Part shown: one piece after another, positions 1 to 6,838 of the stretch
Position numbering within the stretch: position 1 is the first letter of the stretch
Layout of the letters: every line of letters starts with the position of its first letter
NCBI GenBank assembly: GCA_003481005.1
Contig: QUKC01000011.1
Coordinates: 1 to 64,000, forward strand
Direction: 5' to 3'
Origin: Firmicutes bacterium TM09-10
GTDB taxonomy: Bacteria; Bacillota; Clostridia; Lachnospirales; Lachnospiraceae
DNA length: 64,000 nt
The notes under the pieces: generated by a model
What the model saw: only the letters and a program-made list of their open reading frames with translations
Database searches by the model: none
Told to the model about the DNA's origin: nothing
Position numbers and translations under genes: made by a program

Positions 1-50
1 GTCAGAAGCCGGTCAAAGCCTTCTGGGAAAGTCTGAATGATGAGCAATAG
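1..50 (+). CDS. C-terminal tail of an unidentified upstream protein
   Basis: One reading frame enters from the left edge and ends at the TAG at 48-50, giving the tail QKPVKAFWESLNDEQ. It stops 8 bp before the sfsA start, and the sfsA ribosome binding site (GGAAGAGG) begins directly after the stop. The two genes may therefore be co-transcribed. The fragment is too short to identify. Confidence 0.4.
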   Translation, partial: QKPVKAFWESLNDEQ

Positions 51-58
51 GAAGAGGT

Positions 59-793
59 ATGGTGAAACAGAATACGACAATCATTTATGAGAATACAGTT
101 GCAGGGACATTCGTCCGCAGAATGAACCGATTCACGGCAGAGGTGCTGATTGACGGAGCACCGCAGATTGTTCATGTGAAAAATACAGGGCGTTTGCAGG
201 AGCTTCTGATGCCGGAAGCAAAGGTAACGCTGCAGAAGACATTGAACCCAAATCGAAAAACGGCATATGATCTGATTTCTGTATACAAACCAAAGTTAAA
301 ATGGGTGAATATCGACAGTCTGGCACCGAACGCTTTGATGAAGCAGCAGTTAATGAGTCTGAACTACGAGCTGGTGAAGCCAGAATATACCTATGGGGAA
401 TCCAGAATTGATTTTTATATGGAAAGAGACGGGGAAAGATTCCTGACGGAAGTAAAGGGCTGCACGCTGGCAGATGATTTGCATCTGGGAACCGGATTAT
501 TTCCGGATGCACCAACGGAGCGAGGCGTGAAGCACTTGCATGAACTGGCAAAAGCAGCAAAGGAAGGCTATCATTGCTCAATTGCCTTTGTGATACAGAT
601 GAATGGAATTCATCGGGTAATGCCAAACGAAGCGGCACAGCCGGAGTTTAAGGAAGCACTTGTGAAGGCTGCCAAGGAGGGAGTCCAGATCGTCTGCTAC
701 AGCTGCCATGTAGAGGCTGACAGCATAAAAATTACAGGCGTAGTGGAAGATACTTCAAGATTTGTGGAGGCACAGAGGAGGAAGTCGGAATGA
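59..793 (+). CDS. sfsA: SfsA-family DNA/RNA nuclease-like protein
   Basis: A 244-aa protein of normal SfsA length. It has an N-terminal OB-like part with KNTGRL (residues 41-46), then a PD-(D/E)XK-like core. Core signatures are SRIDF (about 115), EVKGCTL (about 131) and FPDAPTERGVKHL (about 148), the last being the family hallmark. SfsA was first named as a sugar fermentation stimulation factor in Escherichia coli and is now regarded as a nucleic-acid-binding, nuclease-fold protein. Its role in Clostridia is unclear. The ATG at 59 has a GGAAGAGG ribosome binding site. The stop overlaps the ATG of the ASCH gene (ATGA at 790-793), so the two are translationally coupled. The family call is firm; the cellular role is not. 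Confidence 0.93.
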   Translation: MVKQNTTIIYENTVAGTFVRRMNRFTAEVLIDGAPQIVHVKNTGRLQELLMPEAKVTLQKTLNPNRKTAYDLISVYKPKLKWVNIDSLAPNALMKQQLMSLNYELVKPEYTYGESRIDFYMERDGERFLTEVKGCTLADDLHLGTGLFPDAPTERGVKHLHELAKAAKEGYHCSIAFVIQMNGIHRVMPNEAAQPEFKEALVKAAKEGVQIVCYSCHVEADSIKITGVVEDTSRFVEAQRRKSE

Positions 794-1239
794 CTGGAGA
801 AATGATGTGGGAGGCATATTGCCGTACAACGAATACGAATTGCAATATACGGCACGATATATGGAAGTTTTGCGGCGGCGGTGCGGCTGCTGACGAACTT
901 GCGAATCTTGTACTCGCCGGAATAAAGACTGCAACTGCAAGCACAAAACTCGCCTATGAACTGGATGGTGAAAACTTGCCGGAAGTCGGGACATACAGTG
1001 TGATTCTTTTTGACAATGAGGAGGCGGCGTGTATCATCCGTGATACAAAAGTATCTGTTGTTCCGTTCAATCAAGTCAGTGCAGACCACGCTTTCAAAGA
1101 GGGCGAAGATAACCGCAGCTTGAAAAAATGGCGCGAAGTGCATCGGAGAGCTTTTACTCCAGACTATAAGGCCGTTGGTCTGGATTTCGATGAAAAGGGA
1201 GATTGCGTCTTGGAAGAATTTGAAGTGGTGTATCGGTAA
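790..1239 (+). CDS. ASCH-domain protein
   Basis: A 149-aa protein of the ASCH family, a PUA-like beta-barrel thought to bind RNA. Visible signatures are the early WKFCGGG segment, the ADELANLVLAGIKTATAS stretch (about residues 35-52) typical of the family, and the C-terminal acidic LEEFEVVY. The gene starts on the ATGA overlapping the sfsA stop and has the ribosome binding site GGAGGAAG inside sfsA. No signal peptide or membrane segment is present. Substrate and role are unknown. A strong hairpin with a T-run follows 25 bp downstream, so the sfsA-ASCH pair probably ends there. Confidence 0.85.
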   Translation: MTGEMMWEAYCRTTNTNCNIRHDIWKFCGGGAAADELANLVLAGIKTATASTKLAYELDGENLPEVGTYSVILFDNEEAACIIRDTKVSVVPFNQVSADHAFKEGEDNRSLKKWREVHRRAFTPDYKAVGLDFDEKGDCVLEEFEVVYR

Positions 1240-1264
1240 AGCAAAATTCAGGTGAACGAAATCG

Positions 1265-1306
1265 CTGCACGATGGCCCGTCAAGGCTGTGGTGCAGTTTT
1301 CTCTTT
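1265..1306 (+). terminator. Intrinsic terminator after the sfsA-ASCH operon
   Basis: CTGCACGATGGCC pairs with GGCTGTGGTGCAG (about 13 bp, one mismatch, two G-T pairs) around a 6-nt loop and is followed by TTTTCTCTTT. Confidence 0.7.
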
Positions 1307-1318
1307 AACCTAAAAAGA

Positions 1319-1350
1319 GGTCAGGGGTCAACCCCCCCCTGGTCAAAACC
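1319..1350 (+). repeat. GGTC-rich intergenic repeat, degenerate copy 1
   Basis: GGTCAGGGGTCAACCCC is followed shortly by CCTGGTCAAAACC. This matches the form GGGGTCAGACCCC-GG-CAAA seen at 31101, 32572, 53751 and 55441. Here it lies just ahead of the truncated macro-domain gene. Confidence 0.5.
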
Positions 1351-1373
1351 GGTGGCACTGGCATTGAGAGAAG

Positions 1374-1550
1374 ATGCAGATTATCAGAAACGATATTACA
1401 AAAATGAGCGTTGACGCAATCGTCAATGCTGCCAACAGTTCTCTTTTGGGCGGTGGTAGTGTGAACGTCTGCATTCATCGTGCATCCGTGGTCAAAAGGG
1501 CAGACCGTGCGTCAAACTCAAAAATCGAAATTTATAAAGGAGAATATTGA
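1374..1550 (+). pseudogene. Truncated macro-domain (ADP-ribose-binding) remnant
   Basis: A 58-codon frame begins with [19 protein letters not shown] followed by ANSSLLGGG. This is the canonical start of a macro domain, including the [14 protein letters not shown]-ribose loop. The match continues weakly through IHRA and then is lost; the last 22 residues look unrelated. Full macro domains are about 140-180 aa, so at least two thirds is missing. The stop TGA (1548-1550) overlaps the ATG of the next gene. It is probably a deletion remnant, with the peptidase start now joined to it. Product function is unlikely. Confidence 0.75.
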
Positions 1551-2152
1551 TGAAATTATTTTTATGTTCGCACTTTTCAAGTGTAGGAAGTCTGATAAAG
1601 GAAGAAATTGAAAATAAGAAAGTCGCATTTATTCCAACAGCTTCACTGCGTGAAGGCTACACCGGTTATGTCGGCTCGGCTCGAAAATTATTCAAAAAGT
1701 TGGGAGCGATCGTAACTGAAATTGATATTTCAACGGAGGCTTATTCAACGATACAGTCTGTTTTTGAAGAAGCAGATGTGATATATTTTACCGGCGGAAA
1801 TTCTTTCTTTCTTATGGACCAGCTCCGTAAAACGGGAACTGATGGACTGCTGAAAAAGGAATTGGCAAATGGAAAATTGATGATCGGCGAGTCGGCAGGC
1901 GCAATTATATGCGCTCCAAGCATCCAATATATCGAGCAAATGGATGAAAAGCCGGAGGACTACTCACAAGAAGATGATGCAGGGATTGATTTGATTGATT
2001 TCTATGTTCTTCCGCATTATCTTACAGCACCATTTAAGAAAGTTACCGAGAAAATAATGACTGAGTTTTCGGATTTGAATCTATGCCCAATTAACAACCG
2101 TCAGGGAATTGTAATTGATGGTGAAGATTCAAAGGTTATTTGCAAAGACTAA
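1550..2152 (+). CDS. Peptidase S51 / dipeptidase E-like class I amidotransferase-fold protein
   Basis: A 200-aa cytoplasmic protein. YFTGGNSFFL (about residue 80) and GESAGAI (about 107, nucleophile Ser in G-x-S-A-G) match the S51 family, which includes dipeptidase E and cyanophycinase. VLPHY (about 150) supplies the expected His. Dipeptidase E cleaves Asp-X dipeptides, but the exact substrate here cannot be read from sequence. The start is ATG 1550 with AAAGGAG at 1536-1542, rather than the overlapping TTG at 1547. The gene sits behind a macro-domain remnant and ahead of an isolated methyltransferase, so context gives no pathway. Confidence 0.82.
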   Translation: MKLFLCSHFSSVGSLIKEEIENKKVAFIPTASLREGYTGYVGSARKLFKKLGAIVTEIDISTEAYSTIQSVFEEADVIYFTGGNSFFLMDQLRKTGTDGLLKKELANGKLMIGESAGAIICAPSIQYIEQMDEKPEDYSQEDDAGIDLIDFYVLPHYLTAPFKKVTEKIMTEFSDLNLCPINNRQGIVIDGEDSKVICKD

Positions 2153-2220
2153 TTTGAAAATTCCCGTTTATTGGGAAGTCGCAGAGAACGAAAAATCGGA
2201 AGTTTACAGCGAGGTGAAAG

Positions 2221-2982
2221 ATGTTGAATTATGTAGAATATGGAAAAGAAAACAAATATGATGATGATATATTTTTTCAAAAATACAGTCAAATGAGTCG
2301 CTCACAGCAGGGACTAGCCGGTGCAGGAGAATGGGAAACATTGAGAAAGCTGCTGCCGGATTTTAAAGATAAGCGTGTGCTTGATTTAGGATGCGGCTAT
2401 GGATGGCACTGTATTTATGCGATGGAACACGGAGCGTCTTCTGTTGTAGGTGTTGATATTTCTCATAAAATGCTCGAGGTAGCCAAAGAAAAAACACATT
2501 TTCCACAGGTTGAATATAAATGCTGTGCTATAGAAGATGTGGAATTCCCAGAGGAGAGTTTTGATGTAATATTAAGTTCACTTGCGTTTCACTATGTAGC
2601 AGATTATGAGATTTTAGTAAAAAAGATATATAGAATACTGAAGTCTGGTGGTAAGCTAGTTTTTACGGTTGAACATCCTGTTTTTACTGCCTATGGAACA
2701 CAAGACTGGTATTATAACGAAAAAGGAGAAATACTGCATTTTCCGGTGGATAATTATTATTATGAGGGTAAACGAACAGCTGTGTTTTTGGGAGAAAAGG
2801 TTACAAAATTTCATAGAACACTGACCACATATCTAAATACGCTGCTTTCAAATGGTTTTATAATAAATCATATTGTGGAGCCGCAGCCGCCGGAATACAT
2901 GATGGATATTCCGGGGATGCAGGATGAAATGCGCCGTCCCATGATGCTGATTGTATCGGCGAACAAAAAAGTGGATAGATAG
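2221..2982 (+). CDS. Class I SAM-dependent methyltransferase
   Basis: A 253-aa methyltransferase with motif I VLDLGCGYGWHC (about residues 54-65), the acidic VVGVDIS (about 78) and a post-I region with FDVILSSLAFHYV (about 117). The N-terminal FFQKYSQMSRSQQGL resembles small-molecule methyltransferases of the UbiE/TehB type (Methyltransf_11/25). The acceptor is unknown. The start codon is ATG 2221 with GAGGTG at 2211-2216. The 68-bp upstream spacer reads as an open frame (VYWEVAENEKSEVYSEVKD) that may be the tail of a lost gene, but I could not identify it. Confidence 0.85.
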   Translation: MLNYVEYGKENKYDDDIFFQKYSQMSRSQQGLAGAGEWETLRKLLPDFKDKRVLDLGCGYGWHCIYAMEHGASSVVGVDISHKMLEVAKEKTHFPQVEYKCCAIEDVEFPEESFDVILSSLAFHYVADYEILVKKIYRILKSGGKLVFTVEHPVFTAYGTQDWYYNEKGEILHFPVDNYYYEGKRTAVFLGEKVTKFHRTLTTYLNTLLSNGFIINHIVEPQPPEYMMDIPGMQDEMRRPMMLIVSANKKVDR

Positions 2983-3019
2983 AACTAAAACACCTATAAG
3001 GTATAAATGGAGGTAATTT

Positions 3020-3316
3020 ATGTTTTAAAGAAAAAATTATTATAGAGATGAAAGAAGTATTCAAAGAAATTCCTTTTGGCATAGAGTATACTCTCAAAGT
3101 TTTGAAAAATGCAGAAGATATAATGAAAGGAGAAAATATCGGAGAGGAAGAAAAAGAATTCATCAGTATTATTGCTATACTACATGATATTGGTGCGGTT
3201 GAAGTACAAAAAAAATACGGTTCTATTGATGGTGTCTATCAAGAAAAGGAAGGACCAGAAGTAGCGAAAGAAATATTAAAAAAAGTAGGCTATAACAAAA
3301 ATATTGATAGAATATG
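3020..3316 (+). pseudogene. HD-domain phosphohydrolase, 5' half, interrupted by the ICE
   Basis: The frame from ATG 3048 encodes an HD-domain N-terminus (HD motif in IAILHDIGA, about residue 40) and is cut by TGA at 3315-3317. Its continuation, starting with CFIIGNHHTPSKIDGLDF, lies at 29202-29400 beyond the ICE. Joining 3314 to 29200 restores one frame (DRI-CFIIGNHHT). The optimal ribosome binding site GGAGG (3009-3013) precedes an ATG at 3020 whose frame breaks at once because of a T4 run. With one T fewer it would read MFKEKIIIE and join ATG 3048. The gene is therefore broken by the ICE and probably also by a 1-nt slip near its start. Confidence 0.88.
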
Positions 3317-3345
3317 ATTACTTCCTATTAGGAACACTGTAAATA
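3312..3345 (+). other. ICE left end (attL) with inverted repeat
   Basis: After the shared ATATG the left end reads ATTACTTCCTATTAGGAA then CACTG. The reverse complement of the right end reads ATTAGCGCCTATTAGGAA then AACACACTG. The arms share ATTA-NNNN-CTATTAGGAA, the expected form of recombinase-binding ends. The host gene frame stops inside this end at TGA 3315-3317. Confidence 0.85.
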
Positions 3346-3400
3346 CAAGGCTTTTCGGAGCCTACAAACCAGAAAAAATAATATTTGATCTATCACATTA

Positions 3401-3443
3401 CGCAAAAAGCCGTCCGGCATGAAAAACGGGCGGCTTTTTTGCG
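3401..3443 (+). terminator. Terminator-like hairpin inside the ICE left end
   Basis: AAAAAGCCGTCC and GGGCGGCTTTTTT form a stem of about 11 bp around GGCATGAAAAAC, followed by a T6 run. It would shield the ICE from read-through from the host gene. Apart from this, 3317-3528 has no gene. Confidence 0.8.
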
Positions 3444-3528
3444 TGGATAGACGGAAAGGAGGCGCAAAAATAACTACAAAATTTTAGCGTTCAAATTTGT
3501 GCAACTTTAACGAAAAGGAGGATCGTAA

Positions 3529-4977
3529 ATGGCCGATGAAAAATTGAATACTGGCCCTGCGGAGAATATTTCCCCGGAGGCTGCCGAGCCTATCACCACA
3601 CCCGAACAGGCCGCAGCGTCTGAGCCCCAGCAGGAACAGACCGGGCCTGCCATACCTGAGTCCGGCGATGTGGTTGTGTCCTTTGACAAAATCAATGAAC
3701 TTATGGCGGAAAAGAGGCAGAACGCCCGCGCCGAAGTCGAAAAGTCGGAAACCCCCGAAACGCCAGAGGCGGCAGCCCCCGGAGAAACACCGCAGCCCGC
3801 CAATACGGAGGAACCGAAAAAGCCGCGCCGTGGCCGTCCGCCGAAAGCGGAAAAGGCTGCGACTGAAAATCAGAAAGCGGAGAAATCGGCTGGGGCTCGC
3901 AAGGGCCGCCCACCCAAGGCGGATAAGGCGGCCCCTGACAAGCCCAAGCCGTCCAAACGAGACAAAGTGTCCCGAAGCGATGGAAAGGCCCCGGATGCCA
4001 AGGAGCCCATTAAGCCCGCACAGGATACGGCACTGAAGGAAACTGCTGCTGTGGAACAGACGGCTCCCGAGCCGACTACACCGCCCCGCCCGGTTGAGGA
4101 AGGCAAGCTGGTTTATCTGAAACTTTCCGAGGTTCATCCGTTTCACACATTCCGTCCGCACCCCTTTAAGGTACGGGACGATGCGAAGATGCAGGAAATC
4201 GTTGCTTCTATCCGCGTAAACGGTGTAATGGTTCCCGGTCTTGCCCGCCCGGAGAAAGATGGAAACGGCTATGAAATTGTAGCGGGCCATCGCCGTACCC
4301 ACGGCAGTGAGCTGGCTGGACTGGAGGAAATGCCCTTTATCGTCCGTGAAATGACCGACCACGAAGCGGTACAGGCCATGAAGGACAGCAACAAGCAGCG
4401 TGACGGGATGCTCCCCAGCGAATTGGCCGCGCTGCTGGAACTCGAGGTTGAGGACATCAAGCATCAGGGCGGGCGGCTGAAAGGTGTTGCGGAAGGCGAT
4501 GTCGGGAAACGCTCGGTTGAGATTGTAGGCGAGGCGCATGAAATGAACTATAAAAAGGTCATGCGCTACTTGCGGCTCAACTCCCTTGTGCCGGAGCTTC
4601 TGGATAAGGTAGACGATAAAAAGATGGGCTTCATGCCTGCCGTGGAGCTTTCCTACATCAAACCGAAAAATCAGAGGCTTATTGCTGTTTCCATTGACGG
4701 GGAGCAGGCTTCGCCCTCGCTGGCCCAGGCCAAACGGCTCCGGGAGCTGGATAAGGAAGGCAAGCTCAACGGCGATGTCATTGACGGTATCTTATCAGAA
4801 CAGAAAAAGGAGGATCGAGGCGTGATTATTTCTACTGCGGAACTGGAAAAGTATTTTGGCAAGGAGGTCACTCCCGCCAAAATGAAAGAACAGATTATGT
4901 CCCTGCTGGATGACTGGAAAGAAAAACAGCCGCCGGAGCTGGCAAAAGCCCCGAAAAAGCAGGAACTTGACAAGTAA
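3529..4977 (+). CDS. ParB-like DNA-binding protein with AT-hook N-terminus
   Basis: A 482-aa protein and the first gene of the ICE. Residues 1-190 are low-complexity Pro/Ala/Lys/Glu sequence holding two AT-hook motifs, RRGRPPK (about 100) and RKGRPPK (about 124), which bind the minor groove of AT-rich DNA. Residues about 195-290 are a ParB/Srx N-terminal domain with VAGHRRTHGSELAG (about 251). A helical region typical of ParB HTH/spreading parts follows. ParB proteins clamp onto palindromic parS sites and use CTP. The ICE carries 13 copies of one palindrome, the obvious candidate site. One copy lies in this gene's own linker (codons 144-149). No ParA ATPase is seen. The start is ATG 3529 after AAAAGGAGG. 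Confidence 0.88.
   Translation: MADEKLNTGPAENISPEAAEPITTPEQAAASEPQQEQTGPAIPESGDVVVSFDKINELMAEKRQNARAEVEKSETPETPEAAAPGETPQPANTEEPKKPRRGRPPKAEKAATENQKAEKSAGARKGRPPKADKAAPDKPKPSKRDKVSRSDGKAPDAKEPIKPAQDTALKETAAVEQTAPEPTTPPRPVEEGKLVYLKLSEVHPFHTFRPHPFKVRDDAKMQEIVASIRVNGVMVPGLARPEKDGNGYEIVAGHRRTHGSELAGLEEMPFIVREMTDHEAVQAMKDSNKQRDGMLPSELAALLELEVEDIKHQGGRLKGVAEGDVGKRSVEIVGEAHEMNYKKVMRYLRLNSLVPELLDKVDDKKMGFMPAVELSYIKPKNQRLIAVSIDGEQASPSLAQAKRLRELDKEGKLNGDVIDGILSEQKKEDRGVIISTAELEKYFGKEVTPAKMKEQIMSLLDDWKEKQPPELAKAPKKQELDK
3959..3973 (+). repeat. ICE palindrome copy 1 of 13
   Basis: Core GAGACAAAGTGTCCC, flanked by CG and GAAG. It lies in the disordered linker of the ParB-like gene, between the AT-hooks and the ParB domain. 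Confidence 0.85.
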
Positions 4978-4984
4978 CAACTTC

Positions 4985-4999
4985 GAGACACTTTGTCCC
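4985..4999 (+). repeat. ICE palindrome copy 2 of 13
   Basis: Core GAGACACTTTGTCCC with left arm ACTTC. It starts 7 bp after the ParB-like stop codon and immediately precedes the long inverted-repeat element. Confidence 0.85.
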
Positions 5000-5022
5000 G
5001 AGGGCCCCGCCCTCGCGCAGAG

Positions 5023-5211
5023 GCTCTGGTGGTATATATCCCCCGTCGCCGCCTGTTTTTTAGTACAGCCGGGAGTGGGCCGTCAAGGGTGCAGCGCACC
5101 GCCGTTTTCGGCGGCTCGCCCTTGACGGTCTGCCCCGGCTGTGCTATTTCCCCGGCAAGCGGCGGGGGTATATCCTCCAGAGCCGCCCCCTTTCCCAAGA
5201 CTGGGAAAGGG
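5023..5211. other. Large branched inverted-repeat (cruciform or structured RNA)
   Basis: The spacer 4978-5260 has no convincing gene but folds almost throughout. The outer arms are 5023-5053 and 5154-5183 (GCTCTGG, TATATATCCCCCG and GCCGCC face their complements). The inner arms are 5063-5089 and 5119-5144 (CAGCCGGG and CCGTCAAGGG face CCCTTGACGG and CCCGGCTG). At the tip sit two small hairpins, GTGCAGCGCAC and CGCCGTTTTCGGCG. A further perfect hairpin CCCTTTCCCA-AGAC-TGGGAAAGGG lies at 5188-5211. The element could be a structured RNA in the leader of the next operon or a DNA structure for replication or transfer. An open frame of 82 codons across it looks spurious. Confidence 0.8.
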
Positions 5212-5260
5212 CGTGGGGTTTGGGTTGAACTTTCTTATTAAAATATCGGAGGTATGAACG

Positions 5261-5602
5261 ATGAAACGACCCCTTGCTTATATCACCGCTGCATGGCTCG
5301 GCGGCGATAGCGAAAACGCAGAACTGGCGGCGCAGTATTGCCGCACCGTGTATGAGGCAGGCTTTTCTCCTATTTGCCCGCCCCTGTACTTGCCCCTGTT
5401 TCTCAATGATGCTGTTCCCGAGGAGCATAAAAGCGGCATCGACATGAGCCGTGACCTGCTCCGCCGTTCTCATGTGCTGGTTGTTTGCGGGCACAGTATG
5501 ACCGAAGCCATGAAAAATGATATTGCCGTGGCCCAGCGGCTGGGAATTACGGCAACAACCCTTGAGGGCATCCTGACCGTCAAGGGACAGGGCCGCCGCT
5601 AA
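5261..5602 (+). CDS. Deoxyribosyltransferase-like small protein (DUF7768/DUF4406-like)
   Basis: A 113-aa protein with RPLAYITAAWLGG at the start, AAQYCRTVYEAGFSPICPPLYLP in the middle and RSHVLVVCG (about residue 68). This is the layout of nucleoside 2-deoxyribosyltransferase-like Rossmann domains that are common in conjugative elements and phages. Residues for a specific reaction cannot be assigned, so the enzyme role is uncertain. The start is ATG 5261 after a good GGAGG. The TAA shares a base with the ATG of ardA (TAATG), so the two are coupled in the establishment region. Confidence 0.7.
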   Translation: MKRPLAYITAAWLGGDSENAELAAQYCRTVYEAGFSPICPPLYLPLFLNDAVPEEHKSGIDMSRDLLRRSHVLVVCGHSMTEAMKNDIAVAQRLGITATTLEGILTVKGQGRR

Positions 5603-6315
5603 TGGCAACCCTGTTTGAAGCCTACGTTACCAACGCGGGGAAGTACAGCGAGGGCCAGCTTGTGGGTGAAACACTGAAATTTCCCACAACCGCCCAGGAG
5701 GTGGAGGCTCTCTTGAAACGGATCGGCGTGGATGGCGTCCGCTATCAGGAAATTTTTATTACCTCTTTCGATGGGGATGTGCTGGGGCTCTATGACCATT
5801 TGAGCGAGTATGAAAATCTGGATGAGCTTAATCATCTGGCCTGCCTGCTTTCCGAGCTTACCTCATCGGAGCTGGAAACACTGGAGGCCGTCCTCGACAG
5901 CGGCGATCACTGTTCTTCGGTGCGGGACATCATCAATCTGACACAAAATCTGGACTGTTACGGCTTTTACCCCGGCGTATCCGATGAGGAAACGCTGGGG
6001 CGTATTTATGTGGACGATCTGGAAATGTTGGATGTGCCGGATCAGGTAAAACCGTATTTCGATTATGAGGCGTATGGCCGGGATGCCTGCATCCACGAAA
6101 ACGGCCATTTTGCCCCGGGCGGCTATGTTGTCAAAGAAAGCGATCATTTCGTGGAAGTGTATCACGGCTTGCAGGATATTCCCAAGGAGCATAAGGTGTT
6201 CTCTTTCCCGAAGCTCTCTATCCGGGAGCAAATGGCCGCTTATCAGGAAATCATAGACGGTTCTTCTTTGGAGGGCTACCGTCAAATGCAGAAAAAAGAC
6301 CGTGGGGATCGGTGA
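5602..6315 (+). CDS. ardA: ArdA-family antirestriction protein
   Basis: A 237-aa acidic protein. AYVTNAGKYSEGQLVGE (about residues 6-22) and LYDHLSEYENLDELNHLACLL (about 55-75) match Gram-positive ArdA proteins. ArdA is a DNA mimic that occupies the DNA-binding groove of type I restriction enzymes, protecting newly entered single- or double-stranded ICE DNA. The acidic character seen here agrees with mimicry. It lies near the leading end of the ICE, in frame-overlap with the previous gene, and is followed by palindrome copy 3. The C-terminal third (about 160-237) has no clear ArdA match. Confidence 0.8.
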   Translation: MATLFEAYVTNAGKYSEGQLVGETLKFPTTAQEVEALLKRIGVDGVRYQEIFITSFDGDVLGLYDHLSEYENLDELNHLACLLSELTSSELETLEAVLDSGDHCSSVRDIINLTQNLDCYGFYPGVSDEETLGRIYVDDLEMLDVPDQVKPYFDYEAYGRDACIHENGHFAPGGYVVKESDHFVEVYHGLQDIPKEHKVFSFPKLSIREQMAAYQEIIDGSSLEGYRQMQKKDRGDR

Positions 6316-6324
6316 TGGCACTTC

Positions 6325-6339
6325 GAGACAAATTGTCCC
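6325..6339 (+). repeat. ICE palindrome copy 3 of 13
   Basis: Core GAGACAAATTGTCCC between the ardA stop (6315) and the ribosome binding site of the PcfB-like gene. Confidence 0.85.
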
Positions 6340-6358
6340 AAGGAAGGAGGCGGTGTAA

Positions 6359-6838
6359 CTGATTGATGAAGATATTTCCCGGCGCACGATAGCCATATCC
6401 GTAAAAACAACCAAGCTGACGGCGCGGGGACTGGCGTATGTGCTGGGTATGGTGGGGCGGAAGATCCGCAAGGCATACCGTGGGCGGCAAACACCACACG
6501 GCAAGCAAAGTGTGCGAAAGCTCATGGCACACGGTACATCCACAAACAGCATCGAGCTATCCGGGGATGCCAAGTCCTTTGACCGTGTGGCCCGGAAATG
6601 GAATGTAGACTATGCGTTCTATAAAACCGGGCCGGACAAATACCTGTTGTTTTTCAAGGCTGGACAGGCAGACGCAATGACCGCCTGCTTTTCTGAGTAT
6701 TCCCGGAAGGTGTTAAGCAAAGCAAAATCGAACCGAGTTCCCATCCGAGAACAACTGCAACAGGCGGCGGATCAGCTTTCCAAAGAAAAGCCGAAACAGA
6801 AAGAACATGCAAAGGAGGTGGCCCATGAGGACAGATAA
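6359..6838 (+). CDS. PcfB/DUF3801-family conjugation protein, probable CTG start
   Basis: The DUF3801 family includes PcfB of pCF10, a partner of the VirD4 coupling protein, and this gene lies directly before virD4. The first usual start in the frame is GTG 6440. However, the open frame extends upstream as IDEDISRRTIAISVKTTKL to a CTG at 6359 that lies 8 nt after a perfect AAGGAGG, preceded by an in-frame TAA at 6356. The extension has the typical N-terminal DUF3801 helix, so I place the start at CTG 6359 (159 aa). Core features are RKIRKAYRG, the HGKQSVRKL linker and a DYAFYKTG strand. The C-terminal tail is Lys/Glu rich. The 3' end overlaps virD4 by 14 bp. Confidence 0.75.
   Translation: MIDEDISRRTIAISVKTTKLTARGLAYVLGMVGRKIRKAYRGRQTPHGKQSVRKLMAHGTSTNSIELSGDAKSFDRVARKWNVDYAFYKTGPDKYLLFFKAGQADAMTACFSEYSRKVLSKAKSNRVPIREQLQQAADQLSKEKPKQKEHAKEVAHEDR

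Noticed and set aside
3301..3330. tRNA gene as the ICE target
   Set aside because: The reconstructed empty site is in the middle of an HD-domain reading frame; no tRNA-like sequence is present at either junction.
4993..5241. 82-codon frame after the ParB-like gene
   Set aside because: It runs through the long inverted repeats, has no ribosome binding site, and its composition follows the hairpin arms.
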